From Diprion similis (taxonomy: Eukaryota; Arthropoda; Insecta; Hymenoptera; Diprionidae): a stretch of DNA of 64,000 nt. Shown here piece by piece: positions 35,501 to 50,500 of the stretch (position 1 is its first letter; each line of letters begins with the position of its first letter). A program made the position numbers and the translations under genes. Under the pieces are notes generated by a model. That model saw nothing but the letters and a program-made list of their open reading frames with translations, was not told the origin of the DNA and searched no databases. The stretch is from contig NC_060114.1 of the NCBI RefSeq assembly GCF_021155765.1, positions 5,208,001 through 5,272,000 on the forward strand. The letters run 5' to 3'.

Positions 35501-38500
35501 ACGCTGGTTTCCCAGCATCTGGGTAAAAGCCACTGAACACAAATTTTCCCTCTCTTCTACAAGGTAAAAAATTCTATAAACAGATCGCCGGCAATTTTCC
35601 GGTTCGCTTCTGTTTTCTATTTATAGTTTTAATCTCGGAGACGATCTGCCGAGGATATCTATATTAAAATAACTGTTGAAAAAAAAAATTGAATTCGAAT
35701 TCACCGAGAGAAATTTCTGCTTCTCGTCGCAATTCAGCCTTCGACCATTTTCTATTTTTAACATGATCGTCGAATCCGAAAATCTCTTATTATTATAACT
35801 ATTATTTATCTATCCTTGCAATAATTTGATGTTGGTAAGACAAAAAATCATTATCACCGAGAGAAATTTCTGGTTCTCGTCGCAATTCAGTCTTTGACTA
35901 TTTTCGTTTTTTAACATGATCGTCGAATCAAAAAATCTCTTATTATTATAACTATTATTTATCTATCCTTGCAATAATTTGACGTTGGTAAGACAAAAAA
36001 TCATTATCAAGTTCTTATTTGAACTTAACAAACAGATTTAATGTTTCGATGATCAGAAAATACAATATTGACAACTATAACCACACTAAATAGTTAAAAT
36101 TACTTTTAATATACCACCAATATTATTAACGATATGCTAATTTTATTATTGAATTTTTTATACAGTATGAATAAGAAATGAAATTTCGTCGAGTCATGAC
36201 GAAGGGAGAAACGAGAACTTTTCACAAATTCCCGGAGTATTTTTTGTATTCGAGGTGAGATTGACACGTGAGATTAATCGCCTTTTTTACATCCCTCAAA
36301 AATCGTCCGCAGGCACGCATCGGTATTATTATAGATATAACAGCGTATAAATGCACATAAAGCGGTGTGACAAAATTCGCTTTTAAACGAGCGACGTCAC
36401 CTTTCTCCATGTATATATATATATATATGTTTTACACATACATCTATACATAGACGAATCCTTACGCCAGTAGGAAATGTATAATTTTGTCTCCATTATT
36501 GAATTTCTATGCCACTTTTAAGGGCGGGGGTGCATCGTAAAAGAGGGAAGCGAAGGATAGAAGGAGAGGAGAGAAGAGGAGAGGAGAGGGTCGCCTATTC
36601 CGGTGGACCCAACTGTCAATATCTCTTTTTCCTCGAGAGCATGCAGTCAGTCTGTGTCTCTCTATAAATAGCTCCGAACTTAAACACTGTGCGAGCGAAC
36701 CGAAAACGTTATATTTTTCCATTTCGTCCCCCTTTTCTTCTTGGTTTTTTCCTCTCTTTTTATACCCTTTCTTTCCACTCACCTCGCCCGCTTGTTTTAT
36801 TTTTAATTTTTCAACCCCTAAAACTGCCGGTTAAAATGTCTCATTAGTCGCTTATATGGTGTTTATTTTTTTCCTCTTCGTTACACTTAACTTCACCAAA
36901 GTTCTCGGTGTCTTAAAGTATTTTCTTTTTCCTCTTCAAATCGCAATTTGGTATGTTTTGGATTTTCAAATGATTTTACACGAGAAACTTATACTGGAGT
37001 TTTTTTTTATTTTTTTTTTATTTAACAGTTGAATTCCCGATTCAACTGCTGAATTGAGAAATGTATGGAAACGGCATAATCTCGTTTCATATTGTTCAAT
37101 AAAATGACGGAAATTATAAATAAAGGGGAAAAAAATCGGGATTCTGTATCAAAAAATGTATAAAAAGCATGGGAATTTTATTTCAAGTGACTCAATAAAA
37201 TTATGTTGGAAAAATCAGAGACTACAGATTACATTTTCTGTCCACTTGTAAACAAAAAGTCGAAGTTTTAGAAATCTTGTTTTATTTCGAGGTTTATTTA
37301 ACGATTTTCCAGATATGATCTGCTGAAATAATGACACCTGAACAAAACTAAAAATAAATTCATGCATGTTATACAATAAATATTATAAAACTCTTTTGAG
37401 TTTTAAATTATGTATACTTTTGAAAATATATATACATATTGGTAATAGCGAATCGCGGTGTATACGTAACGGGATTATATGCATTAAAATATGCATGTAA
37501 ACAACGCGATGTATATATATATATATATAGTACAGTATGTAGATTTAGGAATGATAATCACACCCTAATTGACAAACTTAAAATTAGTGCCTACTCATAA
37601 TCTTTCAGTTATGTATCCTAATGTTTGTAAGCCGGAACTGCAGAATCGGAAGGCTTAGCCTAATTTAGAGTTAATAGTTGAGGTGTAATAATTGGGATAT
37701 GAGGTCCAAAAATTTCCAATTCTCGTTGTTTTCTTTCATTTTTTTTTTTCCATAATACATTATTTATTACGTATTATATCATGTATCTTATTATGTATTA
37801 CAAATACGTTGGCGTCCGATGATGGCGTTCACAACGTATCGTGCTTACTTGATGAAATGAAACAGTTTGAGGTTAGGCTCCATAGATTTATGGAGGTAGA
37901 CCACGAGGTCTGTTCACCGAGCTGAAGCCGTGACAAGACAGAGAGAACAGCAGCTGCAGGCATTCCCTCTCACTCTAATCGGTGACTTGCCGGGGAAAAC
38001 ACAGAGCACGCAAGTTGAAATGATTTCATTTAAAATAGGCATTTATATTGTAAATGGTATTTCGCATTCAACATTTTGAATGTTCTCAAGGTAACCATTT
38101 ACATTGATCCATTAAAATTATGTTATTGAAAGAATTATCCGTTTTTCATTTTAAATGGATCTGTTGAAGCATTTTACACAGCAGTTTCGAGTAGGCCAGC
38201 GTGGATATTCTTAAGATGCGCAATAAAATGACGCATGCGCTAAAGGCCCTTTGAGTAACTAGACACCTCACGTGGTGGTGGCATCAGATTCAGCACGGAT
38301 TTCAGATCGAAGTGCCTCCACCTGTGTCTAGGGTTGTGATCTATCTCTATTAGTCTATGTGGCTTCACCTCGGGCTGTTTCGCTTCATCAAGTACCCACG
38401 GAATAGATAATAAGTGCGCATTGTACACAGTTATGAGAATTGCCGCATGGTTTGCTTATGTTATGTAGTTAGTCAGACGCACGTTTTAAAATCTGATAAT

Positions 38501-41500
38501 AATAGGCTCGGGTTTAATGAGTTTTTCAGAGGTTCAGATACAGTTATATACACACTCTTGATGACTATCGTGGAACGGCATAAGTCATTGTGCCTGCGGA
38601 ATAATTACACTTATGTGAATAATACACCTATTATCCATAACCCGTTACTGCTGAATTCCAAATGTGACGCGTTTTGTCTATTTCCCTCGTGTATGCATAT
38701 ATTTTCTTTTAGGTATCTTGATTTTTCGTACATACGTATATTTATGCATATGATAAGTTTAGTTTCTATTAAGAAAGAAAAATCTTATTATTTATGAAAT
38801 TCAGGTACAACTCATTTTTTCAAAATAGCGCGTTCTCGAGATTTTGCAAAAAGCAGTTTGTTCGTTTTTACTTTTCAATTTCTTTCTTCAACGAATGTTG
38901 TTCTTTATCCTCGTTAGGTCTAAATTATGTTTATTTCGTAACGTATTCTGTGTCAAGTGATATTAATTGCTTTTTGGAAATTATCGTATCAACTAGTGTT
39001 TCCTTTTTTTCTCTTACCAAGTCTTGAGTCCTACTTTATTTAAATTCAAGCAAGTCATGAAAATGGGTAAAAAATGTACATTATTCAATTTGTTGAATCA
39101 TGTGATTATCTGAAGTAGTTTTTTCCATTTAGAAAGTTTCCATTCAATTGACCATGAGAAAATAGAATTTTTACTCGTTCCCGTTACTCAGGAATACGAA
39201 TATAAAAAAGAAAATGCCCACACGCATGAAAATTCCAATTAGAAAAAAAAAAAAAAAAAAAACGATTCTGTCGATTCAGTTTCGTTAAAAAAATTTGTCA
39301 ATATCAAGGATCTCATAATCATTTCTTTTTCTATTGAATTTGTTGAAATTGGCGTGATCGCGAAACGAATGAACGATTCCATATTCCCGCTTTCCAAACT
39401 CTAGGAAGCATTACACTTATACTAAAATGCATTTTTTATCGTTCTAGTTTTAGGTTAGGTCTATGAGTTGGTTTAGGGTCAACGATATGACTGAACTAGG
39501 GAAAATTTCATTTGTACAACTAGTAACATTAGTTAATAGAATACTCTATTAAAATATTGTTGGAATTGCAAGTAAATTTCATACAAGTGACTATAATTAA
39601 TTACTATATTTATAGTTGTCAATGGAAAATGTTCTGATTAATACAAGACTGTGAATCTGATTTTTCAGTTATATAAGGCGTTAATGTCAATTTATGGTTG
39701 CACCAACGTCGACAATAGAATTGGACCTGAATATAAAAAAACGTTACACGTATACCAGAATCTTTTTTACAGCTGCAAAACTAACCTGTATTTTGTACCT
39801 GCAGAACTGTATTCTTCGGTTAGGGTAAAAAATGAAAACGGTTAGAGAAGGACTGCGCAGTGATCGTAACCGAAAATTTTTCTCTGCGTGAGGTAAGATT
39901 TTAAACAAATTTTTAGAGAAATTGAAACATTTCGTACAATTTGATAGAAAAAATCCTTTTCGCCCAAAATTTTAAATATGCACAGTTTCTCATAAAAACT
40001 CGTAGATGTTCATGAAAATTTGTATTTTTTCGGGAAGAAATCTACAAGCTAGTACTATTTTCAAAGTAAATTAAGAATTCCTTACAAAAAATTATGCATA
40101 CGGGGCATTCCAAGTTAAATTGAGGAGTCATTTGCCTTATGTCATCAGATCCTTGCATAATTTTTTTTTTTCGCATCGTTTCGACTTCAAAAAAAGCCTA
40201 ATGTTTTTAAAGAATTTTCTCGCTACTCTTTCAGGCGCGATGATCGTTTTTGTGTAAAAAAGGGATAACTAAAAAAGCACCATTTTCAAAATTCTGCAAT
40301 TTTTTCCACAAATTCTGGGTAAAAAATAAGTAATATCTATCATAATTGGAAAGTAGGCTGCATTAGCTCAGATTATTTTTTCGTTTTTTTTTCCAGTTTC
40401 CAAAAATAATAAACAACAAAAAATGACAAAAAAAAAAAAAAAAATCAATTCCTAATAGTTCTTACAGAAGCCGGAAAAAAGAGAAAAATGAAACATGTTT
40501 TGGAAAATTTTGATATTTTGCATCTTTTTTTTCTCTCCATAAAAAAGATCAAAAGATGAAAATAACACGAAACGTTTCAATTTCTGTACAAATTTCTGAT
40601 GGTACAAAATTTTCACCAGGGCAGGAACAGACAGGCACACGTTTTCAGTTTGCTTCTACAGGCTGGGCGACGAGAAGAGCGAAAGGCGGCGCCCTTCGGA
40701 CAAACAACTGCGACAGCTGACCCACGCGCGTGCCGGGTTGACCCACACTTATGGTTCATCTGCTAACTGCGCTGCGGCAGCTACGCGCCCCTCTTTTCCT
40801 AGATTTTCCACTTTTCAATCCGCCTTCCTGCTCTCCACCCTGACACGGACCTTTTTTTATTGCATTGTACTGCTTGGCGCGTTCCGAGTTAGGTTAGGTT
40901 GGCTGGACTCAAGTTTAGTTAGGTTAGGTTAGATTAGGTTAGGTTACATGCCCTAGCGAAAATCATTTTCTCAAACCTTGGTGAGTTTCCGCAACGAATT
41001 TGATCGTTCTTATGAAATTTCTCTGACGTGTTCTCGTTAATTTCGAGAGATTTTCTGGACACTTAATTCTATCTCAATTTTTATATACTTGCAAAGAAAA
41101 TTGCTAAATCAAAATATTCATTATTGTATTATACTTTTGTTGCTGAGGAGATTCTTCTACAGATGTATCCGAATTTTTTTAAATACATTTCGGAAAATTT
41201 AGTTTAAATTGTTTTTAAAAAATTTTTCACTTCTCTCAGAAATCTATCAGTGCAATTTTATGTTACGTGATAATAATGGAAAAAACGAAGATACACAAAA
41301 ATTCTAATGGTTCCAGACTTACGAAGCAACAGATTAGATTCTGAAAAAATTAAAGTTATCCGTAGAAATTAGTTTAATTTTTATTCTTAACTTGACTTGG
41401 TCGGAAATAATCAGAATTGAATATCCCTTGGAAAATTATCCTAATCTCTTTATCGTAGAGATATTGCATATCCTTTTAATAAAGTCAATCGCTTCGTGAA

Positions 41501-44500
41501 TTTTTGCAGTTGCGCAGATCAGTTTTGTCCCTATGACAATCGATTTTTATCGAAATCGAAAAATTGTATTTTTTTGTTTGTGATAAATATATTCCTTATC
41601 TGACATAATTTTTGTCCGACGAAAATTAGCGAGCGCATGAGATTCAGATAGAATTTTGTCCATTGATTTAGTTTTAATTAACTTGATATTTTCAACGGAT
41701 TGTGACCAATATCGATCGAACCGCTCCTTTGCTTTATTTTCAAAAACGAAAATTCTTGGGCAAAAATGTTCATTTCGTTAAATAAAAGGAATATTTACAC
41801 CCAAATTTTCACCCTTTTCCTTTTTTTTTACTCTCTCTTTCCCTCATTTTCAGCCAGACGTGAGCGGCTAAATTTTTTCGAAACTCCCTAAGGATTACGA
41901 GACTTTTTAGTAACGCCTGGTACACAAGGTGAAGATAATTAACAGGGATCTCGAGAAAAAACTGGGTACAAAAAAAGACTGAAAAATATTTTAAGTAACC
42001 CTAAGCCAGCGTTCAGGAACGTTTATTCAAATCCGTTTTATTGGCCTACCTATAATATCTGACTGATTGCCGAAGACAACGAAGAAGAAATGTGTCGTAA
42101 AATTTTACACGCCGTACTTTTCTCCTCAATTTTTGTTCTTTTTCGCTCGTCCTTTTTTTCTTGCGGTTTTTATAAATACCTAATATTTCCTATAATCTTA
42201 TATTACCGCCTGTATAGTTCCCCCAATACTTTCCATACGTTTTCGCTGTTCCTTTTTTTTCTTGAGTTGTTCCTTCTCTCGCAGTATTTCTTTCAATTTA
42301 TTGTATAGTTCCTATACAGCTTGACGCACAAAGTAAAACGTTTGTCGCCTAAATTCAACGATTTCTCGGACCCGCGTGTTTCAATATCCGTCGGGTTACT
42401 GGAAGTGTGCGTAATAGTTGCATAATATTTGACTTTTTGCATTTATAAACACTTTACACGTATATAATTGTGTTTATTATTCGGAAATAGGAATGTTTTT
42501 GGGACTAGAAAATTGTCGAGGGAAGACTTTGCTGAAATTTTGTACAAAAATCTGTTTCTTTATTTATTACACGATTGAATAAAATCGTGTAAAAAAATTC
42601 TTCCACCAATTTCTGGACTATGGCATTACATACATTGAAAAAAAGTTTCAACCTCATAACATGAGAAACCTTTAGAAGAAGATTCTACTCATCGTTGCGA
42701 AAAATTCTATGCACATGTACTTTCTGCATCAGGAGATTGAAACTTTGTTTCAAGGCCCACGATACCACAATTTATAAATTGTTGGAAAGATTTTTTTCAT
42801 ACGACTTCTAGTAATGATTTTTAACATTTCATCAAAGGAAATTTCCTCCCTTAGGAAAAGAAATCACGTAACTCACGGAATGGAAAAAACAGAATGAATA
42901 AGTATAAGTAATAAGCAATTACCGGCAAAAGTAAAGCACAAACGCGTCTAAAGTTGAACTGTTAAATCCTGTGACTAATTTTTATTAAATTCCCCAAGTT
43001 TTCACCTGAATTGTTATATAATTTCTTGCACGTGTTCATTTTTTTACAGTTTCGTCTTTTTTTCTTGCAAATTCCAGAGGCCTGCGAAATATAATTTATA
43101 ATTTCCCTCTTAAGTAATAATTCTTTTTTTCAGGTATTCAGGTATGTAATTATGACGCTGATTTTTTTTTACAGTACATAGAAATATGTTTTCATTCAAT
43201 ATATGCTGCACATGTACAGATTTCTTAAAAATTTTCCTGAAAAAAATTTATAATCAATATAAAACTAAATGCTTAGGTATAAAATTGACATAATTAGTTT
43301 TAAACAAGACTTCTTAGACTAGACTTTCTGCTTTCTTCAAAACTCCCGTTCAATCTTTTTATCTTTTACTTACGTGTACGTCTCTGAATATGCTTATAAT
43401 CATATCAGTTTATAAACATCAATTAGTGAGGATAAATCAATACATAAATATTAACACCGCCATTAATTCATGTATTTGACACAGAAGTGGGAAATCAACT
43501 CTGACAGTACTAAGAAAACAGAAAAAAAAAGTTCAGTTGAAAGAATTTTTTAAATATTCTTTTCATAGAATCGTACCAAATTACGTACCAAAATTACAGC
43601 TCAGTATCGTGTATTCTCGATTTTTCGATTATTTTTATCGTACGTCGATATTTTTCTCAACTAAAAACACATGTAGTTACAGTTATGAAAAGTTTGAAAT
43701 TAAGTGTATGAAAATCCGTTTCACACATGTAAACTCGTTTCTTACCAACGTGTGGAATTAGGTGTGAGTCAGTATTTCGTCAAACAGTTAACCCACAGTT
43801 TCGTTATCACCGATAGCAATCGCATATTATCCCATCCGAAACTAAAATACACTCACTTCTTTTTCTAAATCGTCATCAGGCCAACGAATGTCTCGAGCAT
43901 GTACAGCCAAAGAGAAAGAGCGAGGCTTGTACTTTTATCTATCAGACCAGAGTCTGAATCGCGGCGATCGGATAGGTTCGTGTTTTTACTTCTTGGCGAG
44001 GAAGAAAAAAAAAAAAAAAACATGGTCAAGAAAAGTAGTGGAGTCGAAAAAGACGACGAGAGGAAGTATGGAGAGTAGAAAATAATTTTCAATAATTGTA
44101 ATATCCGGATATAGAATTTTATTTGTAATTTCATTCTAATGTAATTATTACTTTCCGGTAATAGTGAAAATATTTTAAATTATACGTAGGAATTATATTT
44201 TCAACTTTTTTTTTTTTTTTTCTATTGGACAAATATATTTCGGTACCCAAGTTCATTTGAATTGTTTTTTTGTTTTTTTTTTTTTTTTTTTTGTTTTGGC
44301 AATAGAGATTATTTTTTGTTTTTTTCTTCTAAGGAGTTGAAAAAATTGAAATCAGCCTGTGAATTACAGTCGTGCAGAATTGTGAAAAATAAAATTATCA
44401 CGCAAATAATGATGTGGTAAGTAACGTTTCTTGAATGGTTCGAAGTTTTTCCACAATACAAATGCTTTTATTTTAAAAGTTTCTATGTGTATAATACTAA

Positions 44501-47500
44501 ATAAACTTTTGACCGATGAATATGACTTTGCATGTACGGAAGTTGAGTAAATTTGAAGAAGAAATCTAAGAATAACTTGAAGTTTACTTCTTCATGCCAA
44601 ACTCTGCTTTACAGTTCCATCGATTGTTCACTCCAGCTTAGACTTTTCCAGAAAAAAAATTGAAGAATAAGAACGCAATAGGTTTACAGTTTGTGTTAAT
44701 TTCGTTACAAAAAAATCATATAAAAATTCACTGTCATGTAGATATTTCGATATTAAATGTAGATCAATCTTGAGATCAGTTTCATGATAAACGTGAAATA
44801 ATTTTCTCTATTTGTTTCTTTTTTTTTACAGCATGAAAACGTTAAAAAACATTTATTTTCAATTTATTAAACTTCTATTATTCAATTATTAAGTCGCATA
44901 GGGGGGGGGGGGGAGGGGGGTTCCAAAATTTCTCGCTTTTTTCTAATTTTCTGGCGAAGAAACTATACGATGGATCAATGCGAAATCTGACCTGTGGATT
45001 CATTTATCTTTCATCTATATTCAAGAAAACAAAAAAATTAAAAATCATTTCCTCCCAAAAATACGCTTCTAACCCCCGTCGACACGTGAGTCTTCCCATT
45101 GATCCTACAAGAAAAACCCAAAAATATTTTTGTAACTATCGTTTGAAGAAGCGAAAAGAAAAAAAAAAAACAGAAAACAAAATCACGCATCCGGCGATGT
45201 TTTGAACTCAAAATATCGATTGATCGAACAAAATAGATCCTTCTTTTTGTTATAAACGAAAAAACATCCAACGCATTGCTTTTCATTTTCATCAAACGAT
45301 AGAAGAACGTCGACTGAGCATGCTTGCCAAATTTGAAGGCAATCTGTTGAATGGTTTTTTCAGATATCGTGTACACCAGTTGCCAAAAGCTGTTCCGAAA
45401 AAAACGCGTTTAAACGATATTTTTGAGAGGAAATGATTTTGATTTTTTTTTTTTTTTGTTGGGAATAGATAAAAGATAGTTTCTTTACCAGAAAATTAGA
45501 AAAACGGGATAAATTTAGCAAAAAAAAAAAAAAAAAAAGAAAATCCTCCCTTATAAGTAGCAAAAATATCGATATTTCGATACTTATCGGCCATTTCTAC
45601 AAAGTGAGAAAAGGAGGTGCGTTGGTCAGCCAGTTTTCCCCCCGAATAGAAGGCCGGTCGGATTAGGGTGCGAGTAGTTTTCGAGACTGCAGCAGCAGCA
45701 GCAGCAGCAGCAGCAGCTCCGAGTGAGCGAACGTAACCCGATAAATAAGAATCGCAGGGGTCACCGCGAGGCGAAGGGTCAGTTTTCCGAACAATGAAAA
45801 TGTGCGGCCTTTGCTCCCCGGGTTAATATGCGGGCAACTAAACATTGCCGGGCACAATGCAAGATTTATAGTTTTCGCCAATCGAGCTTTGTCAGTCCTC
45901 CATGGTCAAGCGTCCGGCAGGCTGGCAGGACGGTCAAATTTTCGAAATATCAATCCTCGAGGAAGCAGTTGGCCCATTACGATATTCCGAATGGGTATCA
46001 GATTTTATTGTGTGAAATCCAAAGTCCCGCGATTTATCCCTCGCTGTTTCCCCTCCCCTCCTCACCCTCTGCGCCGATCCCTCTTATGGGTCTAAACCCG
46101 TAACGAAACGAAACGGACGAAATCCAGTTGCAAGGATTTTTCTCACCCTGCTCGATCCGGCCGTTTTTAAATTGGCTTTCAAACTCGAAGCGGGAAAATT
46201 TTTATGTATAATGTTTTTAACGAAGCTGCGCGATACGATCAAGATTTCGAAAGTCTCGCTAGCAAGCTTATCCATTGAGAAAAGTCTTCGTGACTGCGTG
46301 AATAGAAAAAAAAAAAAAAAAAATTTAAAACCTCATATCGTTATATTACCAAAATCAGACGAATAACACTGCTCGACTATTTTTTCAAAGAAAAAATCAT
46401 TTGTTGGTTCGATTCGTTAATGAATTTTCCGGAAATCTTAATCCACACGAATTCAAGTGAGAAATGTTTTTTGCCTACATGATTTTTCGAGAATTCATTT
46501 CTGACTAAACATGTCGAGAATTCATTTCTGACTAAAATCAATTGTTTTTCATCGATTTTTTGCCACAAGTCTTCTCAGAGAATATCCAGAATCCTTGAAA
46601 AGCAAGATACGTAAATTAGTAATTAATTCGGAAATACTTTCGAATTTCATAATTGTGTATCAATTTCTGAAACTCAGAGGGAGAAATTTTATTGTAATTG
46701 ATAATGATTATAACGTTCATGTTATAATAACGTTCGTTCGTGATATGATATGAATGTACGCGTATTTCTCAACTCGAAAGAATTAATGACAAGAAATATA
46801 TGGAAACGGCTGAATATAATGAGTGACGATTTTAACGGCTGTAGATTGAATGAATTAAAATTATTTTTCCTTGTTAAAATTCTTCGAAGACGATGAGGAA
46901 ATATAAACAGCAGGAGTAGAGAAAAAAAATTGAAAGAATTAACTACACTTGAGCTGTTACAACGTGAATTATAGCAAAAAAAAAAAAAAAAACATTTCAA
47001 TGACTCAAAAATAATCTCTGAAAATACTCCAGGCTTGAAATCGGATTACAAATCGGTGTAAAATAATGTAAATAAAAATTAATCACCACCGATCTAGGGT
47101 ATTTTGGTGCGGTTGGTACACATCGTACTCAGTCCAGTCCAGTGTGAGAGAGAAACGATTGGTGTCGGCCATAGAAGGTTGGTTATTTACAGAGGACGCC
47201 TGATACACATTTGTGTCTAATTTGTCGCTGGGATCTTAGTCTAACTATTTTGCATTCAGGTTACAATAATCTTTAAACGTAAACGTAAAATACTCACGTA
47301 ACTAATTATGTATAAGAGAAAAACAAAACGGATGTATCAATAAAATATTGAAATACAAGTATTTTTCAGGCTAAAATAAAAGGAAATGGGAATCTAACCT
47401 ATGTAAAGCATGTATCCGTGCATACGTTAGAGGCTCGTCTTACTAACGATGAGAGAGTTTGTGACTTTTTCGTGACACGACGATTTTCTCTCTTGAGAAG

Positions 47501-50500
47501 ATGGAGAGCCTCAGATTCATAGAAAATCTTTTTTTTTCTTCTATTATTTCGGCCCTATTGAGAGAGTGCGCTGTATTCGTAATCGCGGGAATTCGTACAG
47601 AATGTAATATCGTGCCCGCCCAAAAAAGAAAATCGGCTTTCACTGGACACAATACACTCATTATAAACTTTTACCTACCCCGTTACAAAGTCAAAGAATG
47701 CAACGAATTGCAGGAACTTGAATGCGGATATTTAAGGTGTGGCGTATTGCAGTATAATTAGTCTAGACTTTAGGCGAGGCTTTCACGCTAACAGCTATAT
47801 TAGTACTTGTAATGAGTTAATTTTTGGTAGAAAATCACCTTGATGAGCTAGATTTTTGCTCGCGATGAATTTTTCTTCTAATGATCTACTAAAGTCCGTT
47901 AGCCCATTTGCAAGACATTTATAAAAGACCGAGTATCGACTTACCGTTATTACTTATTTTGCGAATCGTATTAGATGTCGATCACCGCAGAAAGTGAATT
48001 TTTTTAACGGTATTCTGAACATCGATTTTTATAACATGGTTTTAGACCTCTTAAGAGGACACAGCCGGGTATATGGCTAGAAAAGTAGGCGAATTTCGAG
48101 AATTTTTATCTGAAAAACTATTTCTTCGATTCCATCCGTTTTTTTTTTTTGTTTTTTTTTTCAAAGTCTATTCATTAAAGTATATTCAGTAACTTTTTCA
48201 TCAAAATTTATCCGCTCGTAGCGTGGTTACAGTAGTCGGTGCATGTAAAACACATTCCAAAACAAGAAAGTCGGTTAGTCTAGAATAAAAAATTCCAACG
48301 GAATTTTGAAATATAATATATTGAGCCGTTCGCTATGTATGGATTTTTTTTTTGCGTAGGAAGGCTTAATACTCACGTACGATTACTTTTAGGATTTTTG
48401 TAGGGCTAGAAGAATGTTTTGAAAATCCTTCAATCGTGAAACGTGCAATTATTAATAGAAAACCAATCTTGTGACTGGATTAGAGATTAAAGTAGGAAGA
48501 ACTGTTTAATAGATCTACAAATATAATGTTATTTGCAAAAAAACTGTTGTATTTCTATTCTGTGACTGAAATAAATTTTAGAAAATTAGAATAACACACG
48601 CCAAGATGTCATCAATTTGAGAAAAGGTTTTATAATTAATACATCCAACATGCTAAAACTGGTGTTTCTGATCCGATTCTGATATTTGACGGTTATAATT
48701 CTTGACATTTTTAAATCAGTTTTTCCTCTGCTCCCAAGTTTATATCCATAAAAATTTAATCTCTCGCGCAAAAACTCCGTTGAAAAATCCCTTATTGCAA
48801 AAATTTAATATTCGGTGTAAATTCGATGAAAGTGCCTTTGAGACCGGACGCATTAACTGATCCCCGGTTCGCACGAAATGACTCATAATTCAAAACCTGG
48901 TACCTAAAGGTTAGGTGGTGAAAAACGGCGCGGTTATTAAACGGAAGGCCCGAAAAGTGGATCGTCGCACGGCTTCTGCGAATGGTGGTGCTGCTGTACC
49001 TTCGAGCTGTCACTTGCCGGTAATTAAACGAATTATGGCAGCCATTGTGCACCAAGCCGCGTGCAGCTTATGGAGAGCAATTTACTAACCCGATGCCTCA
49101 TTGGAGTGAAGCTAATTGGCTGAACGGAGGCGGGCGTCTCGTTCTATCCCTTAAAACTTTAACCCCGACATGACTTTCTTACGAACGCACTGTTTGAAGT
49201 ATATTGTATGTATCGCCGTGCTGAAATAGCCTCCGATTATTGCTCACCCGATATTGGGATTGTCGCTTTGCAATGCGCCATCTGGTGTAGAAAAATCAAA
49301 CTAACGGAACCGATCTGACAGCTGACCGTTTGACCATGTTTTTTGCGTATGGATAGTAGAACGGATGTTTTAGTGATTATGTTGAATTAATTTATGTGAG
49401 ATGAGTAGTTTGAAACACCAAGAATTACGCTTTGTTAATATTAAAATTGAAAACTTAGGTTATGTGGTGATGAAATGGCGCCGACAACCAGACTCTGACG
49501 TCATGGTAGACATTTTTCAATAAGCGTCATGCAGCGTTTGGGAGAAAGTTGCGTTATAGCAATGGGCATACTGTGTATAATTATTCAAGAATTTTATCGA
49601 TGCGGTATTTAGAGATAATAGTCGTACATTGAGTAAACGTATTAAATTATTACGTGTTTTTATGAGATTGAAAAGGTATATTCAAAAATTAGACATCGAT
49701 ACGTTATTTTAGATCGTTTGAAGATTGTTGAAAATCAAGTCAAGTCGTTAGATTTCATGTCTTACAATTAGCTGTTTAATATGTCTCGTTTTATTCCAAA
49801 TACTGTATTTTCTAAAAATCGTTCACTGAAACGGACTTTCTTTTTTTTTCAGTAATCGACTCAATATTACCATTTGTTGATTACGATTTTCGATTGATTA
49901 CAGCGGTACTGCGAAATGTGAGTAATTCCGAAAAAATAATGATTAAAAATAATTTTCTTAAATAATATAAGGTACAATTTTTTTTCTCTTGCTTCCGTTA
50001 TAGATTCAAAAAGTCATTATTACAGCTGGTCCTCGATGCTGTATTTTCTGATGATTTGATCATGAAATCTGTTTGTTTAGTCTAATCAATTTTTAACTTT
50101 CCGTTTCTCGTTTTTCAAAGACAAAAAGAAAGTTATTGTAATCAGCCGGAAAATGAAAAGTCAAGTTTTCACGAGATCTCGGCGTTTTGATACCTATAAA
50201 ATCACCTCATAATATTTTCAGATGGACGTCTGTATGTATGTATGTGTGTGTGTGTGTGTGATGAATTTTCCCGCCCGACGCTAATTCGATATTTCAGTTA
50301 TTTTGATCTCAATCGACGCCGATTTGGCTCTGATCGGTACAACACTTGTTGAATAATTCAAATAAATAAAAACTTCAAGATATAAAATAAAAATGATGAT
50401 ATCCTGAGAATGGATAAACGAATTCGAATAAAAATCGGCATCCTTGAGTTTTTAGGGTGTTGATCACGAATCTAAAGTCAGATTTGAAAAATTTAAATAT

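Noticed and set aside
45802..46103. Overlapping 97- and 91-codon plus frames as a gene
   Set aside because: Two phases are open at once because of GC-rich composition, and neither shows a recognisable domain.
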